From contig CAKQPT010000012.1 of the NCBI GenBank assembly GCA_934270345.1, forward strand, positions 7,605 to 71,604: 64,000 nt of DNA. The letters are read 5' to 3'. The DNA is from an uncultured Oribacterium sp. (GTDB taxonomy: Bacteria > Bacillota > Clostridia > Lachnospirales > Lachnospiraceae). Position 1 is the first letter of the stretch, and the number at the start of each line of letters is the position of its first letter. Under the pieces are notes generated by a model. The model did no database searches, was not told where the DNA came from, and saw nothing but the letters and a program-made list of their open reading frames with translations. A program made the position numbers and the translations under genes. Positions 57,677 to 64,000 of the stretch are shown one piece after another.

Positions 57677-58202
57677 AGTTCCTCCATTCATTTTTCATGC
57701 GCTCCAGTTCCTCTGGAGTCGCGGTTTCTATTCCGAGTTCCTTCGCCTGGGAGACAGTTCCGTCGATGAGCCTCGACATCTCCTGGGTGTTCATTTCCCT
57801 GGTCTGCTTGTAGATCAGATAGCAGGTGTAGCCCTTGCCATTCATGACCTTGTGGTCATACGGCTTCGTGTATTCCCACAGCTTCGTGACATCGACATTA
57901 TCCGGAAGCATGATGCCAACAATCTGGCCATCACTGCCTCTCGCCAGTGTTCCGTACTCGACGACGAGCTTCTTTTTCAGCTCATCGTTTCCGGTACGGA
58001 GCACAGCGGCCATCTTTGTCACCAGCACATGGAAGTACGCATTCGCGTCCCTCGACCGCTTTTCGCGGTGCTTCTTGATCTCCACATCGCAGAGGACTTC
58101 TTTTAGGTTCTGGAATGGTTCTTGAAAATCTCCGTCCAGCTCAACTGTGAGCCGTTGCTTTCCGCTGAGACTGTAGGAGAGGTCAATCAATCGGCCTGTC
58201 AT
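57666..58202 (-). CDS. NinB-like recombination protein (tentative)
   Basis: 178 residues. 'RDANAYFHVLVTKMAAVLRTGNDELKKKLVVEYGTLARGSDG' and 'KLWEYTKPYD' recall NinB/YopX-like phage recombination mediators, with conserved aromatic and basic residues. Function remains tentative. The start at 58202 overlaps the exonuclease stop. Confidence 0.55.
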   Translation of the reverse strand: MTGRLIDLSYSLSGKQRLTVELDGDFQEPFQNLKEVLCDVEIKKHREKRSRDANAYFHVLVTKMAAVLRTGNDELKKKLVVEYGTLARGSDGQIVGIMLPDNVDVTKLWEYTKPYDHKVMNGKGYTCYLIYKQTREMNTQEMSRLIDGTVSQAKELGIETATPEELERMKNEWRNYGI

Positions 58203-58873
58203 AAAGCAAGCCATTTCTCACGAAACGTGGTGATAAATCCGGTGCTGTTCAGCCACTCGAGAAACTCGATGATGGTTGGATAGATGCTCCGGACCTCATC
58301 ACGCCGATAGGTCTCGGTCCAGACATCAGTGCCATTGCTCACGAGATACGTGAACTCCTGTGCTTCCGGCACCAGCTCCATGTACACCGGATGCTGGGTG
58401 CTGTCGAGGTACTTTCCACGCTCGTAGCCCTTCGAGAATTTGATATCGTAGATGCTTCCGGCCTTCAGTGCATCGAGGCGGCCATACAGAAAAATGTTCA
58501 TGCCAGAGACCGTGATGGTCTTCGCACATTTCACCTGCAACAGACCACCGTTTACGATCTGCGCAACCTCATTCGCGGCCGCATACCATGCATGATCGTT
58601 AATCTCCATGGGAACCATTCCCATCTCTGGATGTTTTGGATTGGCTGGTATAAAGCCGAATGTCTGCTGATTCTCTGTGATTGCTGTGACGAGATCCTCA
58701 AACATGATGCCGTTCAGCATGGCATCCGTCGGCTCTGTGTGTTCGCGTCTCAGAACCTTCATGAAATCCGCGAGAGGGTCTTCCGGAGCTGTTTCAATAT
58801 CCTCGTATGGGTTGTCTTTCATGCTGTACAGCCAGCTCGACAGCAGGCTGTGTGTAATCATGTAGCGGTCCAT
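58199..58873 (-). CDS. PD-(D/E)XK recombination exonuclease
   Basis: 224 residues. The nuclease core shows GRLDALKAGSIYDIKFSKG (catalytic D ... D-x-K), preceded by 'GIMFEDLVTAI' with its glutamate. This is the Cas4/RecB-like exonuclease used with single-strand annealing recombinases in phages. The ATG at 58873 overlaps the Sak4-like gene's end, giving a two-gene recombination pair. Confidence 0.82.
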   Translation of the reverse strand: MDRYMITHSLLSSWLYSMKDNPYEDIETAPEDPLADFMKVLRREHTEPTDAMLNGIMFEDLVTAITENQQTFGFIPANPKHPEMGMVPMEINDHAWYAAANEVAQIVNGGLLQVKCAKTITVSGMNIFLYGRLDALKAGSIYDIKFSKGYERGKYLDSTQHPVYMELVPEAQEFTYLVSNGTDVWTETYRRDEVRSIYPTIIEFLEWLNSTGFITTFREKWLAL

Positions 58874-59847
58874 CACTTCACCTCGTAGAGCTTCGTCTCC
58901 TTGTTGTATCTGAGATTGAGTTCGTCGACCTTGGCTTTCCACAGCTCGACCAGCTCCTTCTTGGAGGTGAGAGCGTGGTGGATATTGTTGAATCCCTCGA
59001 TGGCTGAGTTGATAGTATCGACATCCGTGCAGGACTCGAGGATGCCTCGACCGATCTCCATTGCCTCGGCATAGGCTTTCTTTTCCTCGTTCAAGCGCTG
59101 GATCTCGGCAGCACTCGCCTCCTTGTACTTCTCAAAGATCACCTTCTCGAGGAAATCGTTCGGCGATGTCTCAGTGAGTGCAGGAATCTTCCAGACTCCG
59201 TGAACTCCTCTGGTGCCCTTCGCGAAATAGCTCTCGCAGTTGTCGAATCCGATCACACGGTCGTTTCCAACCATCGTGACGAATCCTCCGAGGTCCATCG
59301 GCTCCCAAACGTTGTTCTTCGTCTGGCCCTCGACCTTGATACGGAGACGGGTGTTGTCGCCATCCTTATCCTCAACAGCATGGAACACAATCACGATGTG
59401 CTTATGCAGTACATAGAAGCAGTGGTCCATCAGCTTCACGAACTCTCGGCCGACAAAGCCGTATCCTTTTAACGAAAGCGAACCATCACGCATTCCGTAC
59501 TTCGGATTCTGATTGATGGCCCACTGGCTCATGAGTGTGATGAGCTTTCCGCCGGTATCAAATACGAGTGTCTCGAACTCGTCGAGCTCCTTCATAGCTG
59601 CAGCTCTGTCGAGCTCCGTCATCGTCGGATCGTAGGCAAGGTCATGTCTGATCTCGTCGTAGGACGCCGGCTGGATGTACGGCTTCCGGTATCTCGGCTC
59701 TACACGGTCAATACCGAAATCGAGGTCAATGTGCAGGGGCTTCGGAGCGGAGAGGGCCAGCGTGCTCTTTCCGATGCCCGGATAGCCGGCAATCAGCATC
59801 CGGATCTTCTTGTTCTCATCGTGGATTTCTCCTGGGTTTCTAATCAT
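58873..59847 (-). CDS. Sak4-like RecA-type ATPase recombinase
   Basis: 324 residues. P-loop GYPGIGKST near the start, 'LHIDLDFGIDRVEPRYRK', Walker B 'ETLVFDTGG' and a C-terminal coiled region. The AAA_24/Sak4 family works with phage SSB and exonuclease in recombination-dependent replication. AAAGGAG lies before the ATG. Confidence 0.85.
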   Translation of the reverse strand: MIRNPGEIHDENKKIRMLIAGYPGIGKSTLALSAPKPLHIDLDFGIDRVEPRYRKPYIQPASYDEIRHDLAYDPTMTELDRAAAMKELDEFETLVFDTGGKLITLMSQWAINQNPKYGMRDGSLSLKGYGFVGREFVKLMDHCFYVLHKHIVIVFHAVEDKDGDNTRLRIKVEGQTKNNVWEPMDLGGFVTMVGNDRVIGFDNCESYFAKGTRGVHGVWKIPALTETSPNDFLEKVIFEKYKEASAAEIQRLNEEKKAYAEAMEIGRGILESCTDVDTINSAIEGFNNIHHALTSKKELVELWKAKVDELNLRYNKETKLYEVK

Positions 59848-59879
59848 AAGTTTCTCCTTTCATATATCGCTTCTATCAG

Positions 59880-60080
59880 TTATCTGATGAAGTCGCCGAT
59901 TACATCGGTCGCTCCGCCGAGGACAGCGAAAACCATTCCCTTGCGGACCAAATCAGTGATCAGCACCGCACTGCCACCGGCCACTCCGATGAGTAGTGCT
60001 GTCACCATGAACATCACACCGCCGAGAAGCATCCCTGCTCCGATCTGGTGAACCATAACGCTCTTTCTTCTTCGTCTCAT
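59880..60080 (-). CDS. small membrane protein, unknown
   Basis: 66 residues: basic start (MRRRRKS) and two hydrophobic helices ('GAGMLLGGVMFMVTALLIGVAGGSAVLITDLV', 'GMVFAVLGGAT'). It overlaps an out-of-frame cysteine-rich frame coming from upstream. No family recognised. Confidence 0.5.
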   Translation of the reverse strand: MRRRRKSVMVHQIGAGMLLGGVMFMVTALLIGVAGGSAVLITDLVRKGMVFAVLGGATDVIGDFIR

Positions 60081-60174
60081 TTTCCTCAGCTCCCTTTTCG
60101 TATTGAGTGCACGGATACATCCGGCCACATTCTGAACATCTGCCCCAGTGGGTGCAGCTCTTACAAGTGCTCAT
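59953..60174 (-). CDS. small Cys-rich protein overlapping a membrane-protein frame
   Basis: 73 residues: C-T-H-W-G-R-C-S-E-C-G-R-M-Y-P-C near the N-terminus looks like a zinc cluster; the C-terminal part is low-quality and shares DNA with the membrane frame in another phase. Either both are translated or one is a frameshifted remnant. The ATG overlaps the upstream stop. Confidence 0.45.
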   Translation of the reverse strand: MSTCKSCTHWGRCSECGRMYPCTQYEKGAEENETKKKERYGSPDRSRDASRRCDVHGDSTTHRSGRWQCGADH

Positions 60175-60643
60175 GACATAACCATTCCTTTTTAATGAAC
60201 TCGGCTCCGTCCTTCATGCGCTTTAAAATTTCATCCGATAATCCGCAGAAGGTTTCCTCGTTGTCCTCGCCCAGGCAAATGCCTATGAACAGGACGGTTC
60301 CGAGAAGCGGCTGTCCGTGGAATGTAATGCCGTAGAGGATGCTGCCGATCGGATTCATACCGAGGTTGTGGTAGTAGCCTTCCTCGTCGACCAGCATGGC
60401 CACAACGATTGGATTGTCATCTGTGATTTCTCGTGAAAGACGGAGTAGGTTGTACATATTGTCCGGCTGAACAACCTGGAACAGCTCGCAACGCTTGCCG
60501 ATCATCTGATAGAGAGCTCGATTCTGCTCAGTGAGATTTCCTGTAGGATAGTCGAGGACATCGATTTTCATGTCTGCTGTCACTCTCAGGATTTTCATTT
60601 GCGCTTTCGATTCAGCGCTGTTAGAATGAATAGTGGAATTCAT
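60161..60643 (-). CDS. DUF3846-like phage protein
   Basis: 160 residues. The N-terminal 'MKILRVTADMKIDVLDYPTGNLTEQNRALYQMIGKRCELFQVVQP' pattern resembles DUF3846, a family of small phage and plasmid proteins. 'PIGSILYGITFHGQPLLGTVLFIG' continues it. AAAGGAA lies before the ATG. Function unknown. Confidence 0.6.
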   Translation of the reverse strand: MNSTIHSNSAESKAQMKILRVTADMKIDVLDYPTGNLTEQNRALYQMIGKRCELFQVVQPDNMYNLLRLSREITDDNPIVVAMLVDEEGYYHNLGMNPIGSILYGITFHGQPLLGTVLFIGICLGEDNEETFCGLSDEILKRMKDGAEFIKKEWLCHEHL

Positions 60644-60694
60644 GAAGGGTTCCTTTCGTAATGAGTCTGGGTGTTGGTAGCGCCCGGGCTCTTT

Positions 60695-60994
60695 TTAGTT
60701 GATGTATACGACGCTTCCTGTCAGCTTCTGGAATGGGTAGATAGCGTCATAGATGTTCACAATCGCTCTGGCCACCTGCTTCATCTCCATGTGGCCACGC
60801 TTTACCTCAGCGACCATTCCATCGATTCTGACCTCCATGCGCCTCCACAGGCCCTCGGTTTCGATGATGAGTACATTCGCCTTGTTGTCATCGATTCCGC
60901 GCTTCTCGGTCGAGAGCTGGATGTCCGGATCGTCAAACAGCTCGTACACCTCGGTGAGGAGCTCCAGCGCATCACGATGCGTGATTTCATACAT
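60695..60994 (-). CDS. early phage protein, unknown
   Basis: 99 residues, alpha/beta: 'MYEITHRDALELLTEVYELFDDPDIQLSTEKRG', 'VLIIETEGLWRRMEVRIDGMVAEVKRGHMEMKQVARAIVNIYD'. Start overlaps the 52-residue gene upstream (ATG inside its last codons). No family recognised. Confidence 0.6.
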   Translation of the reverse strand: MYEITHRDALELLTEVYELFDDPDIQLSTEKRGIDDNKANVLIIETEGLWRRMEVRIDGMVAEVKRGHMEMKQVARAIVNIYDAIYPFQKLTGSVVYIN

Positions 60995-61145
60995 AAGCCT
61001 TTCTCCTTTCTGCAATTTCTGCCTTCTTTTTATCTAAAGCCTCCCGTCCGCCGGGTTGCGATAGAATTCGTTTCACGAGGTCGCTTGCTGCTGTTGCCAG
61101 CTCTATGCGAGCCTCATTCGGAATCTCATCGAATTTGATTTCCAT
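60987..61145 (-). CDS. 52-residue early protein, unknown
   Basis: 52 residues, charged and helical (M-E-I-K-F-D-E-I-P-N ... K-K-K-A-E-I-A-E-R-R-K). The stop overlaps the next start (ATGTATGA). It sits directly after the cro-like gene, the first place in the early operon. Possibly regulatory. Confidence 0.55.
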   Translation of the reverse strand: MEIKFDEIPNEARIELATAASDLVKRILSQPGGREALDKKKAEIAERRKAYV

Positions 61146-61169
61146 GTGAAAACCTCATGCTGTCGCATG

Positions 61170-61391
61170 TCATGCGACATCTTTGCTAAAAAAAATTTCC
61201 ATGGCTTCACAGACTGTCAGATGCAGTGCATCGACAATTGCATTGGCGTCTTTCACCAGAAGCAGTCGACCTCCATCAGCGAGTTTTCTGTAAAGCGTGG
61301 AAGGATACATACCGATGATTTTAGCCAGCTCCGGCACAGAAACGTCCTTCTCGGCCATCTTTCCTTTAAGCTTATTCACGTTAACGTTCAA
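61170..61391 (-). CDS. Cro-like early repressor/antirepressor
   Basis: 73 residues with an HTH: 'VSVPELAKIIGMYPSTLYRKLADGGRLLLVKDANAIVDALHL'. It starts at TTG with GGAGG 8 bases upstream. Divergent from the cI-like gene, the classical lysis/lysogeny pair; first gene of the leftward early operon. Confidence 0.8.
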   Translation of the reverse strand: MNVNVNKLKGKMAEKDVSVPELAKIIGMYPSTLYRKLADGGRLLLVKDANAIVDALHLTVCEAMEIFFSKDVA

Positions 61392-61419
61392 TTTTATTTC
61401 CTCCTTCCGGTTTAATTGC

Positions 61420-61553
61420 TTGTCGCATCATGTGCGACAACTGGATAGTAGCACCTACAAAATAGCATGTCAAGGAATTTGTTTGCACCCCATGCGAAAA
61501 AAATATCATTTATGCGCGTAATAATTGCATAAATGCGAATTTGATGTTATGAT
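61420..61553. promoter_or_regulatory. cI/cro divergent promoters and operators
   Basis: Leftward promoter: TTGACA (61473-61468, minus), 17-bp spacer, TACTAT (61450-61445). Rightward: TTGCAT (61525-61530), 17 bp, TATGAT (61548-61553). Palindromes: TTGTCGCA-TCATG-TGCGACAA (61420-61440), at the leftward start point, and CATTTATGC-11-GCATAAATG (61507-61535), overlapping the rightward promoter. Different palindromes could be bound by the two regulators. Confidence 0.8.
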
Positions 61554-61577
61554 AATTGCGCATCGGAGGTAAGAAAA

Positions 61578-61922
61578 ATGTCAATAGGAAGCAGAATTAG
61601 AGATTTACGTATTGAGCAGGGATTATCGGTTGACGACCTTGCGAAGAAGCTCGGTAAAAACCGTGCTACGGTCTATCGTTATGAAAGCGATGAGATCGAC
61701 AACTTTCCTGTGAATGTTGTTGGACCACTGGCAGAAGCGCTGCACACGACACCAGCATTCATTATGGGATGGACAGAGGAAAAAGAGCCCACCACCAGTG
61801 TTGATAGTGAGCTCGCTGAGATTTCGAAGATTTTCACTTCTCTGAACGCAGAAAATCGGTCCAAATTGCTTGAACTGAGTCGCCTCTATTTAGAGCATCA
61901 GAACAAGCCTGAAGGAAAGTGA
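61578..61922 (+). CDS. cI-like phage repressor, short form
   Basis: 114 residues. HTH at residues 5-60 ('IGSRIRDLRIEQGLSVDDLAKKLGKNRATVYRYESDE'), then a short helical C-terminus; no S24 peptidase domain, so induction is not by RecA-driven autocleavage of the usual type. GGAGG lies 9 bases before the ATG. The only lytic/lysogenic switch gene on the plus strand besides the recombinase. Confidence 0.88.
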   Translation: MSIGSRIRDLRIEQGLSVDDLAKKLGKNRATVYRYESDEIDNFPVNVVGPLAEALHTTPAFIMGWTEEKEPTTSVDSELAEISKIFTSLNAENRSKLLELSRLYLEHQNKPEGK

Positions 61923-61931
61923 TAAATTCCT

Positions 61932-61960
61932 TGCCGCCAGCCTCATCGCTGGTGGCTTTA
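61932..61960 (+). terminator. terminator after the cI-like gene
   Basis: GCCGCCAGC - loop - GCTGGTGGC (one G-T pair) followed by TTTAT, 10 bases after the stop codon. Confidence 0.65.
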
Positions 61961-62064
61961 TGCGACAATTTACCCATAGTTACAACTTCCTCTTTCGATT
62001 TCATTTTTAACCCCTTTTTCGATGTAAATGTCGCTGTCGACAACGCAATATTATTATATACCCT

Positions 62065-62100
62065 CGTAACAAAGATGGTCGTTTCTGTAATTTTGTTACG
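62065..62100 (+). promoter_or_regulatory. inverted repeat upstream of the YbjQ-like gene
   Basis: CGTAACAAA (62065-62073) and TTTGTTACG (62092-62100), a perfect 9-bp inverted repeat with an 18-base spacer, 21 bases before the start codon. Operator-like. Confidence 0.5.
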
Positions 62101-62121
62101 CTTGGGCGTAAGGAGGTTCAT

Positions 62122-62376
62122 ATGATTCTAACAACCACAGATTCTATTCCTGGAAAAGAGTTTGATATCATCGGCCCGGTGCTCGCTTCACACACTCTCA
62201 TGAATATCCTCATAGGTAACGCCACAGAGAAAATGGCCATTTATATGGATAAGCTGAACGAAAAGCTCGAGAAGGCTGTCACAAATGCTGGTGGCGATGC
62301 AGCTGTCGGCCTGCAGTATTGGTCCGTCAAGGGTGGGGATTTCTTTGTAACCGGTACGGCTGTAAAGCTGAAATAA
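62122..62376 (+). CDS. YbjQ/UPF0145-like protein
   Basis: 84 residues of the YbjQ (heavy-metal-binding-like) family: 'LTTTDSIPGKEFDIIG' and 'LEKAVTNAGGDAAVGLQYWSV' with the closing 'FFVTGTAVKLK'. Shorter than bacterial YbjQ (107). Function unknown. AAGGAGG lies before the ATG. It lies between the repressor and the recombinase on the plus strand. Confidence 0.8.
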   Translation: MILTTTDSIPGKEFDIIGPVLASHTLMNILIGNATEKMAIYMDKLNEKLEKAVTNAGGDAAVGLQYWSVKGGDFFVTGTAVKLK

Positions 62377-62397
62377 TGTCAGATCGGAGGTGCAGCT

Positions 62398-64000
62398 ATG
62401 CGGAAAACTAAAAAAATAGAATCCGGCGTAGCTGCTATCTATGCCAGATACTCGAGCCACGCTCAACGGGATTGTTCCATCGAGCAGCAGATGCAAGAGT
62501 GCAGAGAGAAAGCGCTGGAGCTCGGCCTCATGGTTGTTCATGAGTATTCCGATCGTGCCGTCTCTGGAAAGACCGACAACCGGCCATCATTCCAGAAAAT
62601 GCTGAAAGATGCAGACAAAGGGAAGTTTCAGTACCTTATCGCGTGGAAATCGAACCGACTCGGCCGAAACATGCTGAATGCGATGGTGAACGAGGAGAGG
62701 CTTCGAGAAGCCGGCGTCAAGTGCGTTTATGTTGAGGAGGATTTCGATGATTCGGCAGCAGGCCGCTTCGCTCTCCGGTCGATGATGAACGTGAACCAGT
62801 TCTATTCCGAGAACATGGCCGAGGACATCCAGCGAGGCCTCAGAGATTCGGCCAGCGAGTGCAAATGCCTGGGAACAATGCCGTATGGATTCAAAAAAGG
62901 CGATGATGGGAAATATGCCATCAACGATGATGAGGCCGAGATCGTGCGAGAGGTATTTCGTCGTGTGGCGAACGGTGAGCCTCAGATCAATATAGCCGAC
63001 GACATGAATGCCAGAGGCATCCCTAGGAGAAAAGGGAAGAAGGCATTCCAATGGACCAAGTCGTCGTTTCAGAACATTCTACATAATGAGAAATACACCG
63101 GCGTCTATAAGTACATGGACATCGTCGTTCCTGGCGGAATGCCACGAATCATCGACGATGATCTTTTCCGAAAAGTACAGGAGGTGACCACTACGAAAAA
63201 GAACCCGTATCAAAACACGAGGAGGCGGACGAAGAACGGTCTGTACCTTCTGACTGGGAAGCTGTTCTGTGGGAAGTGCGGAGCTGCCATGACCGGTATC
63301 AGCGGAACGGCCAGAGATGGAAACCTCAAGTTCTACTACGTCTGCCAGAACAAACGAACAGAGCACTCCTGTGATAAAAAGAACGTTCCGCGAGACTGGA
63401 TAGAGAATAAGGTCGCCGAGGCAATCACGAATTTCGTTCTTACGGATGAAACGATAGACTGGATCGCCGACATAGCTGTCGAGTATTCGAAGAACGCCGT
63501 CGAGGCGTCCGATCTGAACATCCTGTACAGTCAGATGAGCGATGTGGAGAGGTCGCTGGCCAACATCATGAAGGCCATCGAAGCCGGCATCATCACCGAG
63601 ACCACAAAGGACCGGATGAAGGAGCTGGAAGCTGAGCGAACTAAACTGCGATACAAAATCGCTGATGAAAAGTCAAATACCGTCGAGCTGTCGAAGGATG
63701 ACATCGTCGCCGGCCTCATGATGTTCAGGGATGGGGACATAAACGACCAGACATTCCGAATGAAACTATTTGACACATTCATAAAGGCAGTGTATATATT
63801 TGACGACAATTTAAAGATCGTGTTCTCGTTCTCTGGAGATAAGAACACGATATCCGTACCACTGGAGATTGAGAACGAATGCGAAGACGTCTCAATTAAC
63901 GACACGGGAGCGAATCGTTTAAGCTCCCGTCTGGTCCACTTAATGGTGCATATCCGAACATTCTCTTCCGGTTCGTCTTTTATGTATCACGTGATTAAAA
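62398..64000 (+). CDS. int: large serine recombinase (integrase), running through attR to the window end
   Basis: Over 530 residues in the window. N-terminal serine recombinase domain with catalytic Ser19 in YARYSS, then 'GKTDNRPSFQKMLKDADKGKF' and 'RLGRN'. Recombinase domain ('YGFKKGDDGKYAINDDEAEIVREVF'), zinc ribbon (CGKCGAAM...C...C) and coiled coil ('MSDVERSLANIMKAIEAGI...ELEAERTKLRYK') follow. It catalyses integration at ssrA. The frame continues through the 15-bp core into host DNA without a stop before 64000; in the excised circle it would stop at 11926 instead. GGAGG precedes ATG 62398. Confidence 0.95.
   Translation, partial: MRKTKKIESGVAAIYARYSSHAQRDCSIEQQMQECREKALELGLMVVHEYSDRAVSGKTDNRPSFQKMLKDADKGKFQYLIAWKSNRLGRNMLNAMVNEERLREAGVKCVYVEEDFDDSAAGRFALRSMMNVNQFYSENMAEDIQRGLRDSASECKCLGTMPYGFKKGDDGKYAINDDEAEIVREVFRRVANGEPQINIADDMNARGIPRRKGKKAFQWTKSSFQNILHNEKYTGVYKYMDIVVPGGMPRIIDDDLFRKVQEVTTTKKNPYQNTRRRTKNGLYLLTGKLFCGKCGAAMTGISGTARDGNLKFYYVCQNKRTEHSCDKKNVPRDWIENKVAEAITNFVLTDETIDWIADIAVEYSKNAVEASDLNILYSQMSDVERSLANIMKAIEAGIITETTKDRMKELEAERTKLRYKIADEKSNTVELSKDDIVAGLMMFRDGDINDQTFRMKLFDTFIKAVYIFDDNLKIVFSFSGDKNTISVPLEIENECEDVSINDTGANRLSSRLVHLMVHIRTFSSGSSFMYHVIK
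63924..63938 (+). repeat. attR core inside the recombinase gene
   Basis: CTCCCGTCTGGTCCA, identical to ssrA 11821-11835. It is preceded by a dyad ACGGGAGC ... GCTCCCGT and by the T-arm-like GACACGGG, so the phage site partly mimics the tmRNA T-arm. Confidence 0.9.

Larger units (their letters stand above)
11821..63938. mobile_element. complete prophage integrated at the ssrA 3' end
   Basis: About 52.1 kb bounded by a 15-bp direct repeat CTCCCGTCTGGTCCA (11821-11835 in ssrA; 63924-63938 inside the recombinase frame). The content is a full temperate myophage: repressor and recombinase, replication, terminase, lambda-like head, P2-like contractile tail, lysis genes, a diversity-generating retroelement and accessory genes. 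Most genes lie on the minus strand. Every expected structural module is present, and the only clear lesion is a TGA in an accessory transporter. The prophage looks potentially functional. Confidence 0.95.

Noticed and set aside
61834..62121. 95-codon minus-strand frame overlapping the cI-like gene
   Set aside because: It is antisense to the repressor end and has no good start or family pattern.
61919..62125. 68-codon hydrophobic plus-strand frame after the repressor
   Set aside because: It starts inside the repressor stop with no ribosome site and runs across the terminator hairpin.

Overview
The window is a piece of a Clostridia chromosome, probably Lachnospiraceae, carrying a complete prophage of about 52 kb. 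The taxonomic call is an inference from gene content, the tmRNA tag (ANNNELAYAA), strong AGGAGG-type ribosome binding sites and the phage families; no marker in the window names a species.

Host part (1-11835): purine nucleoside phosphorylase (5' end outside the window) and uridine phosphorylase, a TadA-type deaminase overlapping thiamine pyrophosphokinase, a structured RNA with its own promoter and terminator (best read as 6S RNA), an AI-2E family permease, KduI, a SEC-C protein, a cold-shock protein, a Gx-family membrane protein, UvrA, an XRE regulator and the tmRNA gene ssrA.

Prophage (about 11836-63938): the phage sits exactly at the 3' end of ssrA. A 15-bp core is present at the tmRNA end (11821-11835) and again at the right end (63924-63938), where a large serine recombinase gene runs through it into host DNA. 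In the excised circle the recombinase would instead end 30 codons into the left end of the prophage (TAA at 11924-11926), directly before a strong terminator. The phage attachment site therefore lies inside the 3' end of its own recombinase gene.

From the left, the prophage has an accessory region (HTH protein, HicA/HicB toxin-antitoxin, a ribbon-helix-helix protein, an amidoligase and a gamma-glutamylcyclotransferase-like protein). Next comes a diversity-generating retroelement (DGR): reverse transcriptase, template repeat, Avd accessory protein and a C-type-lectin-fold target protein whose 3' end is the variable repeat. All 11 template/variable differences over 107 bp lie at template adenines. 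Then follow a P2-like contractile tail (fibres, gpI, gpJ, gp25/W, gpV, gpD, gpU, gpX, tape measure, frameshifted tail chaperone, tube, sheath) and a lambda-like head (decoration protein, capsid, ClpP-type protease with nested scaffold, portal, gpW-like, GpA/Nu1 terminase), with endolysin and holin placed inside the head module.

Upstream of the terminase is a cassette of two ParB-like proteins, a PAPS-reductase-like protein and a membrane transporter with an in-frame TGA. After it come an ArpU-like regulator, a long run of small early genes and a replication/recombination block (ParB-like protein, DUF1064 nuclease, HNH, helicase loader, initiator with 21-bp iterons, SSB, PD-(D/E)XK exonuclease, Sak4-like ATPase). 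Last is the cI/cro-type switch with a YbjQ-like gene and the recombinase. Nearly all lytic genes read leftward on the minus strand; the repressor, recombinase and part of the accessory region read rightward.
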